Below, piece after piece: positions 34,879 to 42,712 of a stretch of DNA of 64,000 nucleotides. A model generated the notes under the pieces. The model saw only the letters and a list, made by a program, of their open reading frames with translations. It searched no databases and had not been told where the DNA came from. The position numbers and the translations under genes are program-made. Within the stretch, counting starts at the first letter, position 1. Each line of letters starts with the position of its first letter. The DNA comes from Terriglobales bacterium. GTDB taxonomy: Bacteria; Acidobacteriota; Terriglobia; Terriglobales; Acidobacteriaceae. Location: NCBI GenBank assembly GCA_025462725.1, contig JAOAPE010000001.1, forward strand, positions 1 through 64,000. Reading direction: 5' to 3'.

Positions 34879-35274
34879 TCAGATTCTTAAGATTTGAACT
34901 GTGGCGGGCGGAGATTCTGGCGGTGAATGCCCATAAAGACCGGGGATTGTTGTATTCACTTGTTCTTCGTGGAGCGTCAAACTCGGCACTGAGACACCCG
35001 CCGCCGCATCCATGAAAATAGCCGAGTGATTCTGCTGCAATATCGCGGAATGAATTCGTATCTCCGCCTTCTTGCAACAGTCGTGTCCTGACGTGGCACC
35101 CATGTCTCCGCAATCGCCTGCCATCTGCTTACAGCAATCGCTTTCTTCTGCGGTCATCGTCGTGTCCGCTTGCATGCATGCCATCACGGGCACTCCCATG
35201 ACGATAAGCATCAGCGCACAACTCAAGATTTTGGCCGTCAGCTTCACTTGCAGTAAGTGTAGACCGCAGGCCAT
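34879..35274 (-). CDS. small secreted Cys-rich protein, first gene of the metal operon
   Basis: A 131-residue protein beginning MACGLHLLQVKLTAKILSC with a signal-like hydrophobic stretch (ILSCALMLIVMGVPVMACM). The mature part has a cluster of thiols: SDCCKQMAGDCGDMG and HDCCKKAE, a Cys/Met/His-rich metal-binding composition. I recognise no domain. It is the promoter-proximal gene of the minus-strand operon with the barrel, Sec-HMA and MerT-like genes. The inverted-repeat element at 35300-36020 begins 25 bp upstream of its start and so replaces or carries its promoter. Confidence 0.68.
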   Translation of the reverse strand: MACGLHLLQVKLTAKILSCALMLIVMGVPVMACMQADTTMTAEESDCCKQMAGDCGDMGATSGHDCCKKAEIRIHSAILQQNHSAIFMDAAAGVSVPSLTLHEEQVNTTIPGLYGHSPPESPPATVQILRI

Positions 35275-35317
35275 TGTGGTGCAACAATTGTGCAGTTTCG
35301 GTAGTGGGTCAGTTTGA

Positions 35318-35501
35318 GTGCGTATGTCAATGCGCCGATTCACGCGCCTTACAAATGCGTTCTCAAAGAAGCTGGACAAGCACAAACACGCGATTGCCCT
35401 CTATTTCATGTACTACAACTTTTGCCGCGTACATCAGACCTCGGGTCACACCTGCTATGGAGGCTGCACTATCAAATCACGTTTGGAGTCTCACTGGTTA
35501 G
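35318..35501 (+). pseudogene. transposase C-terminal remnant (frameshifted)
   Basis: Two frames together give a conserved transposase end: RMSMRRFTRLTNAFSKK, then HKHAIALYFMYYNFCRVHQT in the first frame, and after about 35440 RVTPAMEAALSNHVWSL in the next. This matches the C-terminus of DDE transposases annotated as IS1-like (the YYNFxRxHxTLRxTPAM motif). The N-terminal catalytic region is missing and the left terminal repeat abuts the remnant directly, so the gene is dead. Confidence 0.8.
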
Positions 35502-35538
35502 TGGCACTATTGGAAAGGAAAGCATCTGAGGCAGCGGC

Positions 35539-35982
35539 ATGATGATGGGAACGGTTCACAACAAGGGAGTGCTCGTCGGTGGCCTGATAGCCGGTGCCGT
35601 GCTCAGCATGAGTGATGTGTTGCTGTACGGATCTGTCCTGAAGGCGCCAATGGAAGCAGCCTGGAGAGCGGCCGGGAGACCGACGATGACCGATCTCCAA
35701 CGGACGCTCGAAGTGCCGGCGTCCATCTTCCTCGACTTTGTGGTCGGCATAGTCCTCATGTGGTTGTATGCGGCCATCCAGCCCCGCTTCCGCGCCGGCA
35801 TCGGGACCGCAATGAGAGCCGGACTAGTCGCTTGGTTCCTGGCCGCGTTGCTTTGCGCGGCATTCATGTTTCAAGGAGTGATGCCGCTAGGCATCATGAA
35901 CATCACGATACTCGTGCTGCTGGTGGAGTATCCACTTGCCGTGGTCCTCGGTGCCAAACTCTACACAGACTCTGTTCGATAG
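35539..35982 (+). CDS. four-helix membrane protein carried by the element
   Basis: A 147-residue protein with four hydrophobic segments: GVLVGGLIAGAVLSMSDVLLYG, IFLDFVVGIVLMWLYAAI, GLVAWFLAALLCAAFMF and IMNITILVLLVEYPLAVVLGAKLY. In size and layout it resembles the small DUF1761-like membrane protein at 41035-41454. GAAAGGAAAGCATC lies upstream. It is intact although the transposase beside it is broken, which suggests it is retained for its own sake. Function unknown. Confidence 0.75.
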   Translation: MMMGTVHNKGVLVGGLIAGAVLSMSDVLLYGSVLKAPMEAAWRAAGRPTMTDLQRTLEVPASIFLDFVVGIVLMWLYAAIQPRFRAGIGTAMRAGLVAWFLAALLCAAFMFQGVMPLGIMNITILVLLVEYPLAVVLGAKLYTDSVR

Positions 35983-36154
35983 CGAGAACAATGGATAAAG
36001 ATTCAAACTGACCCACTACCGCACTTTCGCTTCCCTTCACCCCGCCCGTAAACCCTTCCAATCTGCGATAATCAAGGCTGCGCAGCTCGTATCCGCAGAG
36101 ACTTTAGCCCCGGACAAAGCATCTATAACCTTTCGCCTTTTGGCCCTGAATCCT

Positions 36155-37585
36155 ATGAATCACAAGCAATTCTTTTTTGATCGTTTTGCGCTCACCCAGC
36201 AGGACCTGGAGCGCTATCTCTCTGAGGCGCTCTCCGCCGGTGGCGATTACGCTGACCTCTATTTCGAATATCTAACGTCCACCTCCATCAGCATGGACGA
36301 GTCGCTGGTGAAGTCGGCATCGCAGGGCATCTCCGCGGGATGCGGCATTCGCGTCATCTCCGGCGAGCGCACCGGATACGCCTACACTGACAATCTCGCC
36401 GCTGACCGCATCATCCACGCGGCGCGCACGGCAGCATTGATCGCCAGCGCTCCGGCTAAGCACGATGTCGCAGGATTCAAGGAAAACAGCGAACGCAATC
36501 TCTATCCCGTCGCATCAGCAGGCGCCGACGCCGATCTCACTGCCAAACTGGAACTCGTGATGCGCGCCGACAAAGCCACCCGCGCCTACGATCCGCGTAT
36601 CAAGCAGGTTCGCGCCAGCTACGTTGACGAACTCCGCCGCATCCTGGTCGTAGGTTCTGACGGCACGCTTGCCACTGACACTCAGCCGCTTTCCCGCATG
36701 AGCATCTTCTGTATCGCCAAGGCATCGGAAGAAAATTCCTCGCGCGGTTCATCCGGCGGTGGCGGACGCGTCGGTATCGAATACTTCCAAACGGAAAAGA
36801 CGCCTGAATACTTCGCGCATGAAGCCGCGCGCCAGGCCATCATCCAGCTCGACGCCCGTGAAGCTCCCGCGGGCGAGATGGAAGTGGTCCTCGGCCCCGG
36901 CTGGCCGGGAATCCTTCTGCACGAAGCAATCGGACATGGCCTCGAAGCCGACTTCAATCGCAAGAAGACCTCCGCTTTCTCCGGACTGCTCGAGAAGCGA
37001 GTCGCATCTGACAAATGCACCATCGTGGACAACGGCACTCTGCCTTCCCGTCGCGGTTCTATAAACGTTGACGACGAAGGCTCGCCAACACAGAACACCG
37101 TGCTCATCGAGAAAGGCATCCTGAAGGGATACCTCAGTGACAAACTCTCATCGCGTCTGATGGGAATCTCTGACACCGGAAACGGACGCCGCGAAAGCTA
37201 CGAACACATTCCCATGCCGCGCATGACCAACACTTACATGATGGCAGGCGAGGATTCTCCCGAAGACATCATCCGCAGCGTCAAACGCGGCCTCTACGCC
37301 GTAAACTTTGGCGGCGGCCAGGTGGACATCACCAACGGCAAGTTTGTCTTCTCCGCCTCTGAAGCCTACCTGATCGAAGACGGCAAGATCACCGCGCCGG
37401 TGAAAAACGCCACGCTCATCGGCAACGGCCCGGACGTCCTCACTCGCGTCTCCATGGTCGGCAATGATTTGAAACTCGATGAAGGCGTGGGCACCTGCGG
37501 CAAAGACGGACAATCAGTGCCTGTCGGCGTCGGCATCCCCACAATAAAAGTGGACAGCATCACCGTCGGCGGAACCGCCCGATAG
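36155..37585 (+). CDS. tldD: TldD family metalloprotease
   Basis: A 476-residue TldD. The N-terminal domain starts NHKQFFFDRFALTQQDLERYL, and the zinc site is LLHEAIGHGLEADF (HExxxH), with later conserved segments RGSINVDDEGSPTQNT, PMPRMTNTYM and GGGQVDITNGKFVFSASEAYLIEDG. TldD pairs with TldE/PmbA (38508-39893, same strand) as a heterodimeric peptidase that trims unfolded or modified peptides. I start at the ATG 36155; a TTG five codons earlier is possible. It heads a four-gene cluster with spacings under 30 bases. Confidence 0.95.
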   Translation: MNHKQFFFDRFALTQQDLERYLSEALSAGGDYADLYFEYLTSTSISMDESLVKSASQGISAGCGIRVISGERTGYAYTDNLAADRIIHAARTAALIASAPAKHDVAGFKENSERNLYPVASAGADADLTAKLELVMRADKATRAYDPRIKQVRASYVDELRRILVVGSDGTLATDTQPLSRMSIFCIAKASEENSSRGSSGGGGRVGIEYFQTEKTPEYFAHEAARQAIIQLDAREAPAGEMEVVLGPGWPGILLHEAIGHGLEADFNRKKTSAFSGLLEKRVASDKCTIVDNGTLPSRRGSINVDDEGSPTQNTVLIEKGILKGYLSDKLSSRLMGISDTGNGRRESYEHIPMPRMTNTYMMAGEDSPEDIIRSVKRGLYAVNFGGGQVDITNGKFVFSASEAYLIEDGKITAPVKNATLIGNGPDVLTRVSMVGNDLKLDEGVGTCGKDGQSVPVGVGIPTIKVDSITVGGTAR

Positions 37586-37603
37586 CAGAGCATGAAGGAG
37601 ATT

Positions 37604-37912
37604 ATGGCCGTTAACACAGAAAAGATTTACCACTGCGAAGTCAGACGTCTGTTCAAGAAGAGCAAGTTCACCAAAGAATGGCGTTGGATGCCCAAGGCTG
37701 TTTCCGAAGCTGTCAGTTCCGCCGACGCAAAGTTCCGCTGCAAGGATTGCCATGGCGCTTTGAAACTGCCACTCAATCACCTCGCGGATGCCACCACTCC
37801 TCATGTCGTGCATAAGTCCCGTGTCGATTCTGAATACTGTCCCGCCGGAGTTCATTTCCAGCTCTCTAAGGACGGCCGCGAGCCACGACTTTCCTTGAAG
37901 CCACTGATGTAG
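37604..37912 (+). CDS. small CxxC hypothetical protein between tldD and ppa
   Basis: A 102-residue cytoplasmic protein. It has a cluster FRCKDCHGALKLPL, with CxxCH, later HVVHKSRVDSEYCPAGVHF, so two or three Cys and several His could hold a zinc ion. The first part (YHCEVRRLFKKSKFTKEWRWMP) is basic. Proteins of this form are known as a hypothetical family in several phyla, without a function. The ATG at 37604 follows AAGGAG closely; an ATG four codons earlier is the alternative. It lies in the tldD-ppa-pmbA cluster. Confidence 0.75.
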   Translation: MAVNTEKIYHCEVRRLFKKSKFTKEWRWMPKAVSEAVSSADAKFRCKDCHGALKLPLNHLADATTPHVVHKSRVDSEYCPAGVHFQLSKDGREPRLSLKPLM

Positions 37913-37937
37913 TCGGCTGCTGACGCGAGAAGAAGAC

Positions 37938-38480
37938 ATGAACAATTATTTGCAACTGCCCTTGGGTGATGACGCGCCTAAAGTTGTGAATGCCGTCATT
38001 GAGATTCCCGCGGGCGGCGTAAACAAATACGAGTACGACAAGAAGCTCGATATCTTCCGGCTCGACCGCACTCTGCACTCCCCGGTGCACTATCCCGGCG
38101 ATTACGGTTTCATTCCGCGTACGCTAAGTCAGGACGGAGATCCGCTCGATGTCTTGGTGCTGGTCGATGCTTCTACCTTTACAGGTTGTTTGATGGAAGT
38201 GCGGCCGATTGGCTTATTGGAAATGGTGGATGCCGGCGTGAAAGACGAAAAGATTCTCGGCGTTACCAGCAGTGATCCCCGATACAAAGACGTGAATAAC
38301 TACGATGAGATCTATTCGCACATGCTTTTGGAGATCAGCCATTTCTTCGGCACCTACAAAGATTTGGAAGGCAAGAGGGCGATTATGAAGGGCTGGCATG
38401 ATTTCCGCACCGCGCACGCAGTCATCATGGAAAGCCATGAACGATATAACGATGCTGCTGCAAAAGCGCAGAAAGCTTAA
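37938..38480 (+). CDS. ppa: inorganic pyrophosphatase
   Basis: A 180-residue soluble family I pyrophosphatase hydrolysing PPi to phosphate with Mg2+. Signature elements are EIPAGGVNKYEYDKK, the DYGFIPRTLSQDGDPLDVLVL motif with the metal-binding aspartates, VDAGVKDEKILGV and a C-terminal helix HFFGTYKDLEGK. Full length. It is embedded between the two TldD/PmbA genes with 25-27 base gaps, so it is very likely cotranscribed with them. Confidence 0.97.
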   Translation: MNNYLQLPLGDDAPKVVNAVIEIPAGGVNKYEYDKKLDIFRLDRTLHSPVHYPGDYGFIPRTLSQDGDPLDVLVLVDASTFTGCLMEVRPIGLLEMVDAGVKDEKILGVTSSDPRYKDVNNYDEIYSHMLLEISHFFGTYKDLEGKRAIMKGWHDFRTAHAVIMESHERYNDAAAKAQKA

Positions 38481-38507
38481 GCGCGAATTTCATTAGGACC
38501 TGGAATC

Positions 38508-39893
38508 TTGAAAACAGAAACCGCCGAACAAACAACTAGATCAAACTCCGCGCTCCGCGAAATCGCCACCGACGTTGTCCGCCGCGCCATGGCCGCCGGA
38601 GCCACCGCCGCCGAAGCCGTCGCCCGCGATGGCAGCGAGTTCTCCACCGTCGTCCGCCTTGGACAAGTCGAAACCCTGAAGGAATCCGGCTCCCGCGCCC
38701 TCGGCCTGCGCGTCTTCATCGGACAGCGTGCCGCCAACACCTACACCAGCGACTTCTCGCGCGAAGGCATCGAGCACCTCGTCTCCGGCGCCATCCAACT
38801 CGCCCGCGTCACCTCCGAAGATCCTTTCGGCGGATTGCCTGAAGCCTCACAGCTCGGCGCCATCTCTGACGATCTCGACCTCTATTACGAAGACGTCTAC
38901 TCGCTTCCCGCCGCCGAGCGCATTGATTATGCCCGCCGTGCTGAGACCGCTGCCATGAATCTGGACGCGCGCATTCAGAACTCTGACGGCGGCTCCTTCG
39001 ACGCAGCTACAGGAAGCAAAGTCCTCGCCAACTCATTAGGGTTCGTCGGCGAGTATCAACGCTCGTATTGTTCCGTCGCCGCCGTCCCCATCGCCATTGA
39101 CGCGAATGGCGGCATGCAGCGCGACTACTGGTATTCAGCTTCGCGCACACTGAAGGAACTCGAATCCGCAGAAAGTGTCGGCACAGAAGCCGCGCGACGC
39201 ACCTTGCGCCGCCTCGGCGCGCGCAAGATTTCCACCACGCGCGTGCCCGTCATCTTCGATCCGCAGGTTTCGCGCTCCATCATCGAACACATCTTCGAAG
39301 GCGCTAACGGAGACTCCATCTATCGCGGCGCTTCCTTCTTCGCCGGCAAGTTAGGCGAGCGTGTCGCCGCAGAAAACGTCACCGTCATTGACGACGGCAC
39401 CATGCGCGGCGGATTCGGCAGTTCTCCCTTCGACTCCGAAGGCGTTCCCACACGACGCACCGTCGTCGTCGATCGGGGAATCCTGAAATCGTATCTGCTC
39501 AACACCTACACGGCGAAAAAGCTCGGGATGCAGACCACAGGGAATGCCTCCCGCGGACTCGCCGGAACTCCCGGCATCGGCGCTGGAAATTTCTTCCTCC
39601 AGCCCGGCACAAAATCACCGCAACAACTCATCGCCGACGTGAAGCAAGGTCTCTACGTCACCGAATTCCTCGGCAGCGCCGTCAATCTGGTCACCGGAGA
39701 CTACTCCCGCGGCGCCAGCGGCCTCTGGATCGAGAACGGCGAACTCACTTACCCCGTCGAAGAGATCACAGTCGCCGGAAATCTCAAGGACATGTTCATG
39801 AACATCTCCCAGATCGCCACGGACCTAGAGTTCCGTTCGTCCGTCGCAGCGCCCACGTTGCGCATTGACGGCCTAACAGTGGCCGGCGCCTAG
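38508..39893 (+). CDS. pmbA: PmbA/TldE family protein
   Basis: A 461-residue PmbA/TldE, the partner of TldD. It shares the beta-rich C-terminal fold (VTVIDDGTMRGGFGSSPFDSEGVPTRRTVVVDRGILKSYLLN, GAGNFFLQPGT, GLYVTEFLG) but lacks the HExxxH zinc site, as expected for the non-catalytic subunit. The start is a TTG with AGGA upstream; no ATG lies near the conserved N-terminus. Last gene of the tldD cluster. Confidence 0.95.
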   Translation: MKTETAEQTTRSNSALREIATDVVRRAMAAGATAAEAVARDGSEFSTVVRLGQVETLKESGSRALGLRVFIGQRAANTYTSDFSREGIEHLVSGAIQLARVTSEDPFGGLPEASQLGAISDDLDLYYEDVYSLPAAERIDYARRAETAAMNLDARIQNSDGGSFDAATGSKVLANSLGFVGEYQRSYCSVAAVPIAIDANGGMQRDYWYSASRTLKELESAESVGTEAARRTLRRLGARKISTTRVPVIFDPQVSRSIIEHIFEGANGDSIYRGASFFAGKLGERVAAENVTVIDDGTMRGGFGSSPFDSEGVPTRRTVVVDRGILKSYLLNTYTAKKLGMQTTGNASRGLAGTPGIGAGNFFLQPGTKSPQQLIADVKQGLYVTEFLGSAVNLVTGDYSRGASGLWIENGELTYPVEEITVAGNLKDMFMNISQIATDLEFRSSVAAPTLRIDGLTVAGA

Positions 39894-39982
39894 ACTCTGG
39901 TTTTCTAGCCACTAATCACTAGCCACTGCCCACTGCATTTCAGCTATACTGAATCTATCCCAAACTCATCTGGAGAGTAATA

Positions 39983-40105
39983 ATGCGCTCGAAGATTGAA
40001 ACCGTAAGTCACAAAGAGCCCATCGCAATGTGGTGGATCATATTCGGACTACTATTCATGGCCGCCTGCATGATCGGCATCGAACGACTCGTGCCTCGCT
40101 ACTGA
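39983..40105 (+). CDS. 40-residue single-pass membrane protein
   Basis: MRSKIETVSHKEPIAMWW is followed by a single hydrophobic helix (IIFGLLFMAACMIGIERL) and a short VPRY end. GGAG lies eight bases before the ATG and a strong terminator follows at 40125-40160, so a discrete small gene is well supported. TATACT at 39945-39950 may be its -10 box. No family is known to me; topology would put the basic N-terminus in the cytoplasm. Confidence 0.7.
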   Translation: MRSKIETVSHKEPIAMWWIIFGLLFMAACMIGIERLVPRY

Positions 40106-40124
40106 CAGGCCGCGCACAATTTTT

Positions 40125-40160
40125 GGCCCATTCTGCCTCGCAGAGTGGGCCTTCTTTTTT
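40125..40160 (+). terminator. rho-independent terminator after the 40-residue gene
   Basis: GGCCCATTCT (40125-40134) pairs with AGAGTGGGCC (40142-40151) with one mismatch, followed by TTCTTTTTT. Confidence 0.9.
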
Positions 40161-40225
40161 GCTGAATGAACTCCCGCCAGCCCTCCTCCTATATCCCAAG
40201 GCATCTAACCACACAGGAGGTCGTC

Positions 40226-40360
40226 ATGGCCTACGTTCATCAACATCATCATCAAGACAAGCCCCACCCCGGCGCGCTGCTATGGCTAATCTTCGGATTA
40301 CTCGGCGCATTTGGCACCTTGATCCTCATCGTCTCAACAGTTCCACGAGTAGGGTCATAG
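40226..40360 (+). CDS. 44-residue single-pass membrane protein
   Basis: MAYVHQHHHQDKPHPG gives a His-rich N-terminus, followed by one hydrophobic helix (LLWLIFGLLGAFGTLILIV) and STVPRVGS. AGGAGG sits six bases before the ATG, a strong start. It shares the W-IFGLL helix beginning with the 40-residue protein just upstream. The His-rich tail could bind metal; no family is known to me. Confidence 0.7.
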   Translation: MAYVHQHHHQDKPHPGALLWLIFGLLGAFGTLILIVSTVPRVGS

Positions 40361-40495
40361 TCTTTCGGTTCGACCGCAATCTCCGGACATTCGCTCCCAC
40401 TGCAAATCGCCATATAGTTGCGTCGGGCTCCACGCTCGACATCATCTTCCGCAACGCCAATAATCCGCTCTCCCTGAAGTACAATCTGCCTAGTC

Positions 40496-41032
40496 ATGAA
40501 CTCACCACTAACGCCCGAACCGCAGCCCACCGAAGAACCTCGCAGCGGGCCCTGGCTCGGTCTCGGCATCGGATTCGTCATCATCATCGCCATTATCGGG
40601 TTCCTTATTTACTCCAGCCGCACATCTGACACCCGCGCCATCCCGCGTCCCGCGGTCATGCAGGCCGGCACCGCCGACCCCTACGCCGCGAATCTCGCCA
40701 TCTCTGACGTGCAAATGTCTGCTGCGGAAAACATGCTTGGTGGAGAAGTCACCTACATCGAAGGCAACGTGAAGAATGGCGGCGACAAGACTGTCACCGG
40801 CGCTACCGTTGAAGTCACATTCAAAAACTCGCTATCGCAAGTCGTCCAGCGCCAGACCGAACCCTTGTGGATCGTCCAACGTCGCGAGCCCGCGATCGAC
40901 GTTGCATCGCTCGCGGTCAACCCCATGAAGCCCGCCGACACTCGCGAGTTCCGCCTTAGCTTCGAACACATTTCCGCCGACTGGAATCGCCAGTCTCCCG
41001 ACCTCCGTATAACAGTCGTCACCACAAAATAG
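40496..41032 (+). CDS. DUF2393-like membrane-anchored protein
   Basis: A 178-residue protein with a proline-rich cytoplasmic start, one transmembrane helix (LGLGIGFVIIIAIIGFLIYSS) and a periplasmic beta-sandwich domain. The domain has ISDVQMSAAENMLGGEVTYIEGNVKNGGDKTVTGATVEVTF and a late RLSFEHISADWNRQSPDLRI, the pattern of DUF2393/FxLYD-like domains. Function is unknown. It converges with the DUF1761-like gene, the stops lying three bases apart. Confidence 0.8.
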   Translation: MNSPLTPEPQPTEEPRSGPWLGLGIGFVIIIAIIGFLIYSSRTSDTRAIPRPAVMQAGTADPYAANLAISDVQMSAAENMLGGEVTYIEGNVKNGGDKTVTGATVEVTFKNSLSQVVQRQTEPLWIVQRREPAIDVASLAVNPMKPADTREFRLSFEHISADWNRQSPDLRITVVTTK

Positions 41033-41034
41033 TT

Positions 41035-41454
41035 TCAGTGATGCCGATTCACGAAAAACACATACGAGACTGCCGATATCAACAGCCTGGCAAAATATCC
41101 CAGCGAGTGAGTAACCGCCAACGCCGGATGCAGCTTGATGAACACTTGCGTGGTCAACACGATCGGCAGAGCGCCGACAAGCCAGATCATGATTGCCAGC
41201 TTGAACGCCTCGCTGTACTCGTTAAATCTCAGTCCTGCGCACAACATGATGAAAGCTGCGCAACTGAACGTACCCAGGATCGTGGACAGCAAAATACTTT
41301 TCGCCTCGCTGTCTCCCGCCTTTTTCCGCCACACTTCAGGATGCGCCAGGTACTTGTCGTGGAATAGCACGCCGAAGAAGAACCAATCCGTAATCGATGA
41401 CACCACCGCCGCCACCAGGGTCGCTAGCGCGTAACCTCCCCAACTCCAAAACAT
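41035..41454 (-). CDS. DUF1761-like membrane protein
   Basis: A 139-residue protein with four hydrophobic segments: WGGYALATLVAAVVSSITDWFFFGVLF, SILLSTILGTFSCAAFIMLCAGL, AFKLAIMIWLVGALPIVL, and LGYFARLLISAVSYVFFV. The first helix ends SSITDWFFFGVLF-HDKYLAHPEVW, the usual DUF1761 opening. Function unknown. It is divergent from selD, starting 88 bp from the selD GTG. A protein of similar size and layout is carried by the element at 35.3-36.0 kb. Confidence 0.75.
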   Translation of the reverse strand: MFWSWGGYALATLVAAVVSSITDWFFFGVLFHDKYLAHPEVWRKKAGDSEAKSILLSTILGTFSCAAFIMLCAGLRFNEYSEAFKLAIMIWLVGALPIVLTTQVFIKLHPALAVTHSLGYFARLLISAVSYVFFVNRHH

Positions 41455-41542
41455 GAGTCACTCCTTTGGCGCGCAATTCTAGACCCGCGCGGCGCAATCT
41501 CACAGAAATCATTTCCGCACCGCTCCTATAGAATGTCCCGAA

Positions 41543-42598
41543 GTGACTGCGACAAAACCAATCCGGTTGACGGAGCATGTAAAAGCCGCTGGTTGAGCGA
41601 GCAAACTTAGTCCGGCGGCGCTGGACTCGGTGCTTGGGAAATTAGCCCGGCAACATGACCCCAATGTTCTTGTCGGCTTTCAAACAGCCGACGACGCCGG
41701 AGTGTATAAAATTTCCGCCGAACTCGCCCTCGTCCAGACCGTGGACTTTTTTACTCCGGTCGTCGATGACCCTTACACCTTCGGACAGATCGCCGCCGTC
41801 AACGCACTCAGTGATGTCTACGCCATGGGCGGACGCCCTATCAGTGCGCTCGCCATGGTCTGCTTCCCTGAAAAGGACGACCTTGCCATCCTCGAACAGA
41901 TCCTCGCCGGTGGACTCTCCAAAATGGTCGAGGCCGGATGCACCGTCATCGGCGGCCACAGCATTCGCGACCCCGAAATAAAATTCGGATACGCGGTCAC
42001 CGGACATGTCCATCCCGAACGCATTCTCGCCAACTCCGGCGCCAAAATCGGCGACGCGCTCATTCTCACTAAGCCGCTCGGAACCGGCGTGATCTCTACA
42101 GCCATCAAACGTGGCGAGGCGAAACAAGAATGGATTGACGCTGCCACGCTCTCCATGACCGCGCTCAACAAAGTCACCGCCGAAGTCATCACGGGCGCGA
42201 AGTTTCAGCCCAGTGTCCACGCGGCCACAGACATCACCGGATTCGGCCTCATCGGACACGCCCGTGAGATGGCGCTTGCCAGCAATGTCAGCCTGCGTAT
42301 CGATTCCGCAAAGATTCCCGCACTCTCGGGCGCACTAGAATGTATTCGCAAGGGCTTCATCCCCGGCGGACTCAACTCCAACATTGATTTCGCCGCCTGC
42401 ATCGCAGAATTCGCCCCCACCATCTCACCCGATCTTTACAAACTCTGCTTCGACCCCCAAACCGCCGGCGGACTCTTCATCTCCATCGCCGCAACCGAAG
42501 CAGACTCACTCGTCTCCGCTCTAAACGATGTTGCGGTCCCCGCAGTTCGCATTGGCGAAGTTGTCTCTAAAACAGAGCCCCTGATATCAGTGATGTAA
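41543..42598 (+). CDS. selD: selenide, water dikinase, itself a selenoprotein (UGA at codon 18)
   Basis: Reading through an in-frame TGA (41594-41596) gives a 351-residue SelD. The N-terminus reads [17 protein letters not shown], which matches SelD proteins with selenocysteine at the catalytic position and the essential lysine three residues on (U18, K21). Downstream are [10 protein letters not shown], the metal-binding [52 protein letters not shown] and [16 protein letters not shown]. It makes selenophosphate from selenide and ATP, the selenium donor for Sec-tRNA. The GTG at 41543 gives the full conserved start; TATAGAAT lies just upstream, so the message may have almost no leader. Calling from the internal GTG at 41630 would omit the catalytic residue. 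selA, selB and selC are not in this window. Confidence 0.92.
41600..41634 (+). promoter_or_regulatory. bacterial SECIS-like hairpin in selD
   Basis: AGTCC (41609-41613) pairs with GGACT (41623-41627) around a G-rich nine-base loop (GGCGGCGCT), and AGCA (41600-41603) pairs with TGCT (41631-41634) below an internal loop. The apical loop is 18-26 nt after the UGA, within the range SelB reads. Confidence 0.65.
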
Positions 42599-42712
42599 AG
42601 AGCGCTGAACGACCAAGTCAAAGCGCGGCCGCCTCTTCGAGATGATCTTCCCCGACTATTGAAAGCTGCTGATTTCTTCGGCGAATTTCTTGCTGTGTCT
42701 TACAATCCAGCG

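Larger units (their letters stand above)
35300..36020. mobile_element. 721-bp inverted-repeat element with passenger gene
   Basis: GGTAGTGGGTCAGTTTGA at 35300-35317 is repeated exactly inverted at 36003-36020. The 8-mers just outside are GCAGTTTC (35292-35299) and GCACTTTC (36021-36028), matching 7 of 8 as a target-site duplication. Inside are a transposase C-terminal remnant and one intact membrane-protein gene. Length, terminal repeats and duplication size fit an internally deleted insertion sequence that has retained or captured a passenger. It lies directly upstream of the metal operon. Confidence 0.8.
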
